NCBI GenBank assembly: GCA_030595135.1
Contig: JAUVDU010000009.1
Coordinates: 1-12,735 of the forward strand
Direction: 5' to 3'
DNA length: 12,735 bases
From: Deltaproteobacteria bacterium
GTDB lineage: Bacteria; Desulfobacterota; Anaeroferrophillalia; Anaeroferrophillales; Tharpellaceae
Position 1 is the first letter of the stretch. Every line of letters starts with the position of its first letter. The notes below the pieces were generated by a model. That model ran no database searches, was not told the origin of the DNA, and saw only the letters and a program-made list of their open reading frames with translations. The position numbers and the translations under genes are program-made. Below are positions 5,832 through 12,735 of the stretch, piece by piece.

Positions 5832-8800
5832 ATGAAAATATTGAATTTACGCTTTAAAAACCTTAATTCACTGGTTGGCGAGTGGTCAATCGACTTTACC
5901 ACTCCCGAATATGTCGGCGACGGGATATTTGCCATTACCGGCCCCACCGGCGCCGGTAAATCAACCATTCTCGATGCCATCTGCCTGGCTCTTTACGGTC
6001 GCACCCCGCGTTTAAAATCGATCAGCAAAAGTAGTAACGAGATCATGTCCCGGCAGACCGGGGAGTGTTTTGCTGAAGTGACCTTTGCCACTCAGTCTGG
6101 ACAATTTCGCGCTCATTGGAGTCAGCACCGAGCCCGCAAGAAAGCTAACGGCAACTTGGCTGAATCAAAACACGAAATTTCAGACGCCAAAAGCTGCCGC
6201 CTCCTGGAATCGAAGAAACGCAATGTTGCCACCGCCATTGAAGAAAAAACGGGCATGGATTTTGATCGGTTTACCCGTTCCATGCTCTTGGCTCAGGGCG
6301 GGTTTGCCGCTTTTCTGCAAGCCGCACCCGATGACCGAGCCCCAATCCTTGAGCAGATCACCGGCACCAAAATCTACAGTAAAATTTCGCAGCATATTCA
6401 CGAACGAAAACAGAACGAACTGGGAAAACTTGAACTCTTAAGGGCTGAAACCGGCGGCATCGTCATTTTAAATGATGAAAATGAAACTGCATTAAAACTG
6501 GAGCTGTTAGAGCAGCAGAAAACTGAAAAGAATCTGTGGACTGAAAATGAAGGGCTGAAAAAATCGATTATCCGGCTTAACGGCATCGCAGCCTTAAAAA
6601 AGGAGCTCTTAGCCATCGACCTGGAATCAGAGAACTTAAAAAATAGTTTGAAGGAGTTCGCGCCGGATCGAGAGATATGGCTAAAAGCCCTTAAAACAAC
6701 AGAACTCGAAAGCGAATACGCAACCTTGAGTTCAAAAAGGCAAGAGCACAAAAATGAACTGAAACTTTTGACCAACTTGAAGATTCAACTACCGGATAAC
6801 GAAAGGGCTCTGGGAACAAAAGAGACCACACTCAATAAGGCTGAAGAGGCTCTATTCAAGATCAAAGATGAGCAAAAAAACGAACTCGAATTAATTAAAA
6901 AGGTTCGGGAATTTGACCTGCAAATTTTGGCTAAACAATCGACATTGCAAACTGCCGACAGAGAATACCGAAAAATTAAGACCCAATTTTCTGAAAAAAA
7001 TGAGCAACGGCAAAAGTATGTAATTAAGCAAAAAGCAGCCACAAAAAAACTTGCCGACGCAGCCGACTACCTCTTAGTCAATGCCAATGACGCCGCACTA
7101 ATCACCAACCTGACCGGAATCAATGAACAACTCAAAAACTTAAAGTCCGTAAACGAAAATATCTCTATCATAAACAACCAGGTTACTAAACTTAAAAAAC
7201 AGGCAGCAGCGGATAACACCCGGTATAAGAAACAACAGGCATTAGGCCCAAACCTAAAAAACAAGCATGATGCCGCCCAAAAACTGGTAACCCAAACAGG
7301 TGAGGCTATTGTAGAACATCTGGGTGACCGCCAACTCCGGGAGTACCGAGCTGAACACAGTGCGCTTATCCGGGAAATGGGCGATTTGAAAAAGATCGCA
7401 AGCCTAGAGGATGAACGAGAAAAATTAGAAGACCATAAACCATGTCCCTTATGCGGATCTTTGCACCACCCTTATGCTCAAGGTAATAGCCCAAAAATTG
7501 ATGAGACCGATAAAAAAATTAATCATCTAGGCTCTCTGATTCAAAGAGCGGAAGAGTTAGAAACCAACCTCCAGCAACATAATTTGGCAGAGAGAAAAGC
7601 TGGTTTAGCCTTAGCTGAAGCGGAAAAACAGCTCATTCAGGCCGGGCACAATAAAATTGAATCACAAGCCAACCTCCAACGCTTCGAAAAAGAGTTGCAG
7701 GCAGCATCAGGAAAACAGGCTGAACTGAAAAAGAACCTAAGCTCCGAATTGACCCCATTCGGTGTCACCAAGATCCCGGATAATGATCTCAACGCCATCG
7801 CCACAGACCTCGGAATCAGGTTGAAAAGATGGCAGACGGAACAAAAACGAAAAACTGAGATTGAAAACAAAAACCGTGATTTGACAGCTGAGATTAAAAG
7901 CCTTGAAACGATCATGCACACACTCAACGATTCACTCAAGGAGAAACAGAAAGGTCTAGACGAAAACAGACGTGAATTTGCTACACTTACATCTGAACGT
8001 AGAGGATTGTATGGCCAAAAAAATCCAGACACCGAAGAGCTTCGCTTGGCAGGCCAAATTGTTGCCGCCGAAAAATCTAAAGACGCGGAGAGAGAGAACC
8101 GGGATCAGACCCGACAACAATTAAATAATTTAAAAACCCGAATCACCACGTTAAACGAGAACATCTCAAAAAGAGAGCCCGAACTCAATAAACTTGAACC
8201 ATCTTTTATAGCGAGCTGTAAAAAATCCGGTTTTAAGGATGAACCAACCTTTATTCTCTATCGACTCTCCCCTGAGAAAAGAGATAAATTAGGTCAGCAA
8301 GCCAAAACCTTTGACGATAAACAAACTAAGATTAAAACCCGTAAAAATGATCGAGAAATTAAACTTGCTCAGGAAATCGAAAAAAATACAACTCAAAGTC
8401 CACTGGAGAATCTGCAAAAAAAGCATATAGAGAGCCAGGAATCGCTGAAAAAGCTGGCTGAGAAAATTGGGGCTAACAAACAGAAACTTAACGATAACGC
8501 AATGGCTAAAAGCAAGCATCAAGAACAGCAACTATTAATTGAAAAACAAAAAAAAGAGTGCTCAAGGTGGGATTCACTACACCTGCTAATCGGTTCAGCC
8601 GACGGCAAGAAATACCGAAATTTTGCCCAGGGACTCACTTTTGCGTTAATGGTATCCCATGCCAATCAACAACTTGAAAAAATGACCGATCGCTACCTCT
8701 TGGTTCGCGACCAAAAACAACCCCTTGAACTCAATGTTATTGATAATTATCAGGCATCTGAAATCAGATCGACCAAAAATCTTTCCGGCGGCGAGAGCTT

Positions 8801-9089
8801 TATTGTCAGCCTCTCTCTGGCTCTTGGCCTATCCAAGATGGCCAGTCAAAACGTCCGGGTTGACTCGCTCTTTCTCGATGAAGGTTTCGGCACCCTCGAT
8901 GAAGAGGCTTTGGAAACCGCCCTGGAAACCCTGGCCGGACTCCAACAGGACGGAAAACTGATCGGCGTCATCTCCCATGTCTCAGCCTTAAAGGAGCGCA
9001 TCAGCACCAGAATAAGTATCCAGCCGCTATCCGGCGGCAAGAGTACAATCAGTGGCCCTGGCTGTAAAAGGCAAAGCGAAAACAATTAG
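5832..9089 (+). CDS. sbcC: Exonuclease subunit SbcC (Rad50-type SMC ATPase)
   Basis: The 1085-aa protein is the ATPase partner of SbcD, close to the family's typical length of about 1050. The N-terminal half-ATPase has Walker A GPTGAGKST (G37-T45, with K43) and a Q-loop region near 155 (LLAQGGF). A long charged coiled coil (about 190-530 and 555-900) is folded at a zinc hook CPLC (C538, C541). The C-terminal half-ATPase has the ABC signature LSGGES (984-989), Walker B FLDEGFG (D1016, E1017) and H-loop H1049. All catalytic elements are intact, so the complex should be active. The start ATG gives the canonical MKILNLRFKNLNSL opening. No strong Shine-Dalgarno is seen in the 19-bp gap, so translation may be coupled to sbcD. 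Confidence 0.97.
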   Translation: MKILNLRFKNLNSLVGEWSIDFTTPEYVGDGIFAITGPTGAGKSTILDAICLALYGRTPRLKSISKSSNEIMSRQTGECFAEVTFATQSGQFRAHWSQHRARKKANGNLAESKHEISDAKSCRLLESKKRNVATAIEEKTGMDFDRFTRSMLLAQGGFAAFLQAAPDDRAPILEQITGTKIYSKISQHIHERKQNELGKLELLRAETGGIVILNDENETALKLELLEQQKTEKNLWTENEGLKKSIIRLNGIAALKKELLAIDLESENLKNSLKEFAPDREIWLKALKTTELESEYATLSSKRQEHKNELKLLTNLKIQLPDNERALGTKETTLNKAEEALFKIKDEQKNELELIKKVREFDLQILAKQSTLQTADREYRKIKTQFSEKNEQRQKYVIKQKAATKKLADAADYLLVNANDAALITNLTGINEQLKNLKSVNENISIINNQVTKLKKQAAADNTRYKKQQALGPNLKNKHDAAQKLVTQTGEAIVEHLGDRQLREYRAEHSALIREMGDLKKIASLEDEREKLEDHKPCPLCGSLHHPYAQGNSPKIDETDKKINHLGSLIQRAEELETNLQQHNLAERKAGLALAEAEKQLIQAGHNKIESQANLQRFEKELQAASGKQAELKKNLSSELTPFGVTKIPDNDLNAIATDLGIRLKRWQTEQKRKTEIENKNRDLTAEIKSLETIMHTLNDSLKEKQKGLDENRREFATLTSERRGLYGQKNPDTEELRLAGQIVAAEKSKDAERENRDQTRQQLNNLKTRITTLNENISKREPELNKLEPSFIASCKKSGFKDEPTFILYRLSPEKRDKLGQQAKTFDDKQTKIKTRKNDREIKLAQEIEKNTTQSPLENLQKKHIESQESLKKLAEKIGANKQKLNDNAMAKSKHQEQQLLIEKQKKECSRWDSLHLLIGSADGKKYRNFAQGLTFALMVSHANQQLEKMTDRYLLVRDQKQPLELNVIDNYQASEIRSTKNLSGGESFIVSLSLALGLSKMASQNVRVDSLFLDEGFGTLDEEALETALETLAGLQQDGKLIGVISHVSALKERISTRISIQPLSGGKSTISGPGCKRQSENN

Positions 9090-9117
9090 CGACTTTAGTT
9101 CGCATTAGAATTTGAGG

Positions 9118-9146
9118 TTGACAGTTAGGCCGGGAACGAATAGGCT
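9118..9146 (+). promoter_or_regulatory. Candidate sigma-70 promoter for the PilZ-RNase pair
   Basis: A perfect TTGACA (9118-9123) is followed after 17 bp by TAGGCT (9141-9146), which matches the -10 consensus at positions 1, 2 and 6. Transcription would start near 9153, about 34 nt before the PilZ start. This would give the PilZ and RNase genes their own unit, separate from sbcDC. Confidence 0.48.
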
Positions 9147-9174
9147 GTAAATAGAATTTCATGAGTAAGAAAAT

Positions 9175-9180
9175 AAGGAG
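9175..9180 (+). promoter_or_regulatory. Ribosome-binding site of the PilZ gene
   Basis: AAGGAG lies 6 bases before the ATG at 9187. It is the best Shine-Dalgarno match among the plus-strand genes here and fixes the start. Confidence 0.75.
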
Positions 9181-9186
9181 AAGAGA

Positions 9187-9546
9187 ATGGAAGAGCAGCG
9201 ACATTTCAGCCGGATAACATTCCAGGCCCATACTAAAATCGAGATCGAAGGGCATCCTTATGGCAGTGAACTCCTGGATATTTCTTTGAAGGGTGCATTG
9301 ATAAACTGCAATACCGAGTTGCCGCTCACCTTAAGTAAAGACGCCCTGATCAAAGTTTTTCTGCCCTCTTCCAGTATCTCCATGAATTTTAGTGCTCGCC
9401 TGGTTCACCTTGATGGAGACCATTACGGATTCAAGTTCACCAGTTACGATGCTGAAAGCATGACTCATCTTCGCCGCCTGCTCGAATTAAATCTGGAAGA
9501 TCAAGATCAGGTTATCAAAGAACTCTTTTTCCTGCAAAAAGCGTAA
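9187..9546 (+). CDS. PilZ-domain protein (probable c-di-GMP receptor)
   Basis: The 119-aa protein is a stand-alone PilZ domain. The two ligand-binding motifs are visible: RHFSR (R5 to R9, the RxxxR motif) and DISLKG (D31, S33, G36, the D/NxSxxG motif). A YGFKF strand typical of the fold follows near residue 78, and the last 30 residues form a predicted helix. Both motifs are intact, so c-di-GMP binding is likely by family knowledge. The output is unknown, since PilZ-only proteins act by binding a partner. It is followed after 16 bp by the RNase gene, which suggests cotranscription. Confidence 0.9.
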   Translation: MEEQRHFSRITFQAHTKIEIEGHPYGSELLDISLKGALINCNTELPLTLSKDALIKVFLPSSSISMNFSARLVHLDGDHYGFKFTSYDAESMTHLRRLLELNLEDQDQVIKELFFLQKA

Positions 9547-9562
9547 TTAAAGATTAAAATAT

Positions 9563-11419
9563 ATGACCACCAGCAAACTCAAGATCGGAGCTCTTCTCCT
9601 CTATAAAAGTCAGCCGGCAAAACTTGTTAAGCTGGGCGATAAAATTGAGATTGAGCTCCTTACAAAATCACTAAGCAAAAAAGTTCGGCCCAAGGATATC
9701 TCCTTTCTTCACCCGGGCCCGGTTACTGAGTTAAACCTTTTATCCCCGGACATGGATGAGCTTGAAGAGGCGCGCTCTCTTTTAAGTGGAGAAGAGACAA
9801 CTTTAGAGGAAATTGCCGAACTGGTTTTCAATCAGATCACCGCTTCAGCGATCTGGAGTGCTTGGCAGATTGTCACTGAAGGAGTCCATTTTCACGGTTC
9901 TCCAAATCGTATCAAAGCTCGTTCAGATGAAGAATTAATTCTCGAAAACAAGAAAAGAGCCGCCAAAAAAGCCCGCCAGGAGAGTTGGCAATCTTTTCTT
10001 GAAAGAGTCGAGAAAAAAGCCATCATCGACTCTGACCGAACCTTCCTCACCGAAGTTGAGAATTTAGCTCTGGAACAGGGTACGGAAAGCCGACTGTTAC
10101 AGCATCTGGGCCGTCAACAGTCGCGAGAAAATGCTCACGCCATCCTGCTTGAACTCGGTTTCTGGAAAAAGTCATACAACCCTTATCCACAACGCTTTGA
10201 GTTGGCCTGTGACGAAAGCAGTGAACCACAAGATCTTAAAACACCACCAGCTTCCGCTGATGAAAAACGCCTCGATTTAACTGAACTTGCGGCTTTTGCC
10301 ATTGATGATGAAAACAGCAATGACCCCGATGATGCGATAAGTTTTGACGGCCGACGGCTCTGGATTCATGTTGCCGATGTCGCCAGTCAGATAAGTATTG
10401 ACAGCCCCAATGATGCAAGAGCTAAGGAGAGAGCCGCAACCCTCTACCTGCCGGAAACCACCCAAACCATGCTTCCCCCGAGTTTGACCGACAAACTTGC
10501 CCTCGGCCTGCAAGAGGTCTCCCCGGCCCTCTCTTTCGCCCTTGAAATTGATGAAAACGGAACTATCCTGGATCTTGAAATCATCCCCAGCCTGATCAAG
10601 GTAACCCGCCTGAGCTACGACGAGGCTGAAAAACTGCTCACAGAAAACAGCTCTCTAGCAAAAATATGGGCTCTGACCAAAGCCCATCGAGAACAGAGAC
10701 TGAGAGCCGGAGCCGTTGAAATTGATCTCCCGGAATGTAAAATAAGAGCCGTCAACGACCAGGTCACAATCACTCCACTGCCCAACCTTAAAAGTCGTAA
10801 TCTGGTAAGTGAAGCGATGCTGATGGCTGGTGCGGCTTGCGCCCAATATGCAAAAAAGCATGACCTGCCAATGCCGCATGCCGGTCAAGTTCCACCGAAT
10901 GAGATGCCTGAAACCGATGACCTGCCCACTCTGGTAGCGATGTACGCTAAGCGCCGGTCAATGCGGGCTGGTCGCTTGAGTTGCTCTCCACAATCCCATT
11001 TCGGCCTTGGTCTTAATTCCTATATCAGAGTAACAAGTCCCTTGAGGCGCTACCTTGACCTGGTTGCCCATCAACAAATCCGCCTGCATCTGGCGGGATT
11101 GCCGACTTTAAATGAGAGTGAAATCACAACCCGTATCGCATCCGTCAATTCAACCAGCAGCCAAATCAAACAAACCGAGCGCCTCTCCAACCGCCACTGG
11201 ACTCTGATATTCCTTCAGCAGCACCCGGATTGGCAAGGGGTTGGGGTAGTGGTAGCTGAATGGGGACGAAAATCTCTGCTCCTTATTCCGGAGCTAGCCT
11301 TGGAAATTGAACAAGCAATCACTGGAAACCAAGCCCCGGGCACTCACCTGCAACTTTTTTCCCCGCGTGTCAATCTCCCCTATCTGGAAGTTTTTTTCCA
11401 AACCAAAGTCATCATCTAG
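9563..11419 (+). CDS. RNase II/R-family 3'-5' exoribonuclease (RNB domain)
   Basis: The 618-aa protein is a processive 3'-5' exoribonuclease of the RNB family. The catalytic acidic cluster AIDDENSNDPDDAI (D248, D254, D256, D257) lines up with D201, D207, D209 and D210 of E. coli RNase II. Downstream, YIRVTSPLRRYLDLVAHQ (T491-R496 core) is the conserved RNA-contacting motif. The N-terminal part (1-75, VRPKDISFLHPGP) looks like a beta-barrel domain as in the shorter RNase II-like enzymes of cyanobacteria and Desulfobacterota. The protein is shorter than E. coli RNase R (about 810). A clear C-terminal S1 domain is not obvious; the last 65 residues may be a reduced one. No strong Shine-Dalgarno is seen before the ATG. 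It is convergent with the PDZ gene, with only 8 bp between stops. Confidence 0.92.
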   Translation: MTTSKLKIGALLLYKSQPAKLVKLGDKIEIELLTKSLSKKVRPKDISFLHPGPVTELNLLSPDMDELEEARSLLSGEETTLEEIAELVFNQITASAIWSAWQIVTEGVHFHGSPNRIKARSDEELILENKKRAAKKARQESWQSFLERVEKKAIIDSDRTFLTEVENLALEQGTESRLLQHLGRQQSRENAHAILLELGFWKKSYNPYPQRFELACDESSEPQDLKTPPASADEKRLDLTELAAFAIDDENSNDPDDAISFDGRRLWIHVADVASQISIDSPNDARAKERAATLYLPETTQTMLPPSLTDKLALGLQEVSPALSFALEIDENGTILDLEIIPSLIKVTRLSYDEAEKLLTENSSLAKIWALTKAHREQRLRAGAVEIDLPECKIRAVNDQVTITPLPNLKSRNLVSEAMLMAGAACAQYAKKHDLPMPHAGQVPPNEMPETDDLPTLVAMYAKRRSMRAGRLSCSPQSHFGLGLNSYIRVTSPLRRYLDLVAHQQIRLHLAGLPTLNESEITTRIASVNSTSSQIKQTERLSNRHWTLIFLQQHPDWQGVGVVVAEWGRKSLLLIPELALEIEQAITGNQAPGTHLQLFSPRVNLPYLEVFFQTKVII

Positions 11420-11427
11420 TACACTGC

Positions 11428-12519
11428 CTAATAAATAACCCGCTCCCTGAGACAGATAAATTCTAGAAAATCACCGTCTCTCTCGACCATCAGGGTAACC
11501 GGGTGCCCGGCTTGACCGCGAATTAACTCAACTACTTCGCGGAGCGAAAAGTCATCGACAGCCAGACTATCGACCGCCACCAGACGATCACCGGGGACCA
11601 GCCCTTCATTAAGGGCTGGTGAATCGTCCAAGAGGTCGGCAATTTCATATCCCTCTTCGCTTTTGACCAGACGGGCGCCGATGCCAACCAGAGCCATCCG
11701 ACCTTTTCCAACCTGGTTTCGTTCAAGCAAGACTTCAAAGAAAAAAGGATTATTTTGGTTTTCAAAGTCGATCCCGGAGATCATTTCACGAACATAACCC
11801 GGAGCCGAAACCATCATTGTCACCAGGCTGCTGCTATTACCCCAAAGTTCAAAAAAACCGGCATCATCGGTCACGGTTCGAACTGAACCGATAACAATTT
11901 TTGCGGCGGCCAGAGGTGCCCCGCTCTCCCGATCGTAGACCCGTCCCCCCACACCATTGACTTCAATCCGACCTTTGCCCGGCTTGCCTGATTCGTTGAG
12001 ATAAACGTCAAAATTAGCCAGGCCGCTGCCGGCTTGGATATCAAATTGCCTGATCTCCAGAGTTTTAAACCCGGCACAGGAAAAACTTAAATGCCCGACG
12101 CCACCCTCGGCCCAGAGATGAAATTCCCCGGCCTGGTTGCTAACCTGACTCTGCCCGTTAAAACTTACCTGACAACCATCAAGCGGCAAACCGCTCTCAA
12201 GCGCAAAAACTGCACCTGAAACCCCGAAATCGGCCTCCGGAGAAACCGTTTTAACCACGCTTTCCACTTTTTCGGAGACATTTTTTTCCACACTTTCAAG
12301 CTTGCTCTTTTTGGCAACTAAAGTAGTTACCGGTTGGGTATCCGGCTCCGGCAAAGTATCTTTTAAAGTTGCAGATGAGGTTTGTTGCTGATCTTTGGCC
12401 GTGGATACGGAAGGGGCTGTCTCAGGTTCGTGAATAACGTAATAGAAGCCGCCGACAAACAAAATAATCACCAAAACTGCCAGCAAAATCTCAAGATTTA
12501 TAAATCTTTTTCGTTTCAT
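11428..12519 (-). CDS. Membrane-anchored protein with two carboxypeptidase-regulatory-like repeats and a PDZ domain
   Basis: The 363-aa protein has a basic N-terminus (MKRKR), one transmembrane helix (about 9-29), a low-complexity Thr/Ser/Lys linker (31-95), two related beta-sandwich units (about 98-175 and 188-266), and a PDZ domain (about 275-358). The two units share the features GAVF/GGRVYD, ESG, D/N-x-AG-x-F-x-LW and a closing VYL/VLL strand, as in carboxypeptidase regulatory-like or Cna-B-type folds. A GKGR motif follows each unit (181-184, 271-274). The PDZ resembles C-terminal-processing protease PDZs (LVPGDRLVAVDSLAVDDFSL) but no protease domain is present. Topology should be N-in with the bulk in the periplasm. 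No family name is known to me, and the function is unknown; envelope scaffolding or peptide recognition is inference. AGGAGC (12524-12529, minus strand) precedes the ATG, which overlaps the recD stop. Confidence 0.82.
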   Translation of the reverse strand: MKRKRFINLEILLAVLVIILFVGGFYYVIHEPETAPSVSTAKDQQQTSSATLKDTLPEPDTQPVTTLVAKKSKLESVEKNVSEKVESVVKTVSPEADFGVSGAVFALESGLPLDGCQVSFNGQSQVSNQAGEFHLWAEGGVGHLSFSCAGFKTLEIRQFDIQAGSGLANFDVYLNESGKPGKGRIEVNGVGGRVYDRESGAPLAAAKIVIGSVRTVTDDAGFFELWGNSSSLVTMMVSAPGYVREMISGIDFENQNNPFFFEVLLERNQVGKGRMALVGIGARLVKSEEGYEIADLLDDSPALNEGLVPGDRLVAVDSLAVDDFSLREVVELIRGQAGHPVTLMVERDGDFLEFICLRERVIY

Positions 12520-12735
12520 TTTAGCTCCTGTAACGTTTTCAATAAACCACTCGAACGCTCAACCCGACGCCGGCAGGAAGTTGCCAAAGACGCGGCAAAT
12601 GACGCGTCTAAAGAAGTCTTTAAAACAGATCGAACTGCAACTACTCCCGGCAGCCAGATCTCAATCCGTTTAGCGGCCCTAGTGACTGCCGTATAGAGCA
12701 TCTCCCGAGTCAACAAGGCGTTATCCGAGCCCGGC
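12516..12735 (-). CDS. recD: Exodeoxyribonuclease V alpha subunit RecD, C-terminal end (truncated by window edge)
   Basis: The frame enters from the right edge and stops with TGA at 12516-12518. About 72 codons are visible. The stretch LLTREMLYTAVTRAAKRIEIW is helicase motif VI of RecD-type superfamily 1 enzymes. The ending RRRVERSSGLLKTL matches the terminal TERRSGL region of E. coli RecD as I recall it. RecD is the 5'-3' motor of RecBCD, which processes double-strand breaks. The assignment to RecD rather than RecD2 or a related helicase rests on that tail. The stop overlaps the next start as ATGA (12516-12519), so the downstream PDZ gene is probably translationally coupled. Confidence 0.8.
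   Translation of the reverse strand, partial: PGSDNALLTREMLYTAVTRAAKRIEIWLPGVVAVRSVLKTSLDASFAASLATSCRRRVERSSGLLKTLQELK

Noticed and set aside
9090..9108. Possible hairpin GCGACTTTAGTTCGC after sbcC
   Set aside because: The stem is only 4 bp with a 7-nt loop and no T-run, so it is not a credible terminator.
12382..12696. Plus-strand frame of about 104 codons across the recD/PDZ junction
   Set aside because: It runs opposite two better-supported minus-strand genes and resembles no known protein.

Overview
The window reads as a piece of a Gram-negative bacterial chromosome of moderate GC. The mix of genes (acyl-CoA dehydrogenase, a REC-HDOD regulator, GAF and PilZ signalling proteins, SbcCD, RecD) and the style of the tRNA-Met fit a Desulfobacterota / former Deltaproteobacteria lineage. 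This placement is inference; no marker gene here settles it.

Layout from left to right: (1) 1-902, minus strand, the N-terminal 300 codons of an acyl-CoA dehydrogenase that runs off the left edge. (2) 903-1540, a control and RNA region with a minus-strand promoter for the dehydrogenase, a plus-strand promoter, an elongator tRNA-Met with encoded CCA (1150-1226), and the first copy of a roughly 130-bp miniature inverted-repeat element. (3) 1541-4426, a plus-strand signalling cluster: a REC-HDOD protein with a degenerate receiver, a second copy of the miniature element, a GAF-domain protein and a hotdog thioesterase. (4) 4589-9089, sbcD and sbcC, the Mre11/Rad50-type nuclease-ATPase pair. (5) 9187-11419, a PilZ protein followed at once by an RNase II-family exoribonuclease. 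(6) 11428-12735, minus strand, convergent with the above: the C-terminal end of recD (RecBCD alpha subunit) overlapping by 4 bp a membrane-anchored, two-repeat plus PDZ protein.

Functional themes: DNA end processing (SbcCD and RecD), signal input (HDOD, GAF, and PilZ for c-di-GMP), RNA turnover, and acyl-CoA metabolism.

The most notable non-coding signal is the pair of miniature elements at 1277-1406 and 2859-2987. They share about 86% of bases in their cores, have matching inverted termini and carry an internal TTCG-capped hairpin. The second copy is flanked flush by a perfect 8-bp direct repeat, AAAGGAAC. That repeat is the ribosome-binding site of the downstream GAF gene, so the insertion split two genes that were probably about 12 bp apart and duplicated the Shine-Dalgarno sequence. 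The ends and the 8-bp duplication are those expected of an IS66-type element. I see no clearly new defence or enzymatic system; the coding genes are recognisable families.
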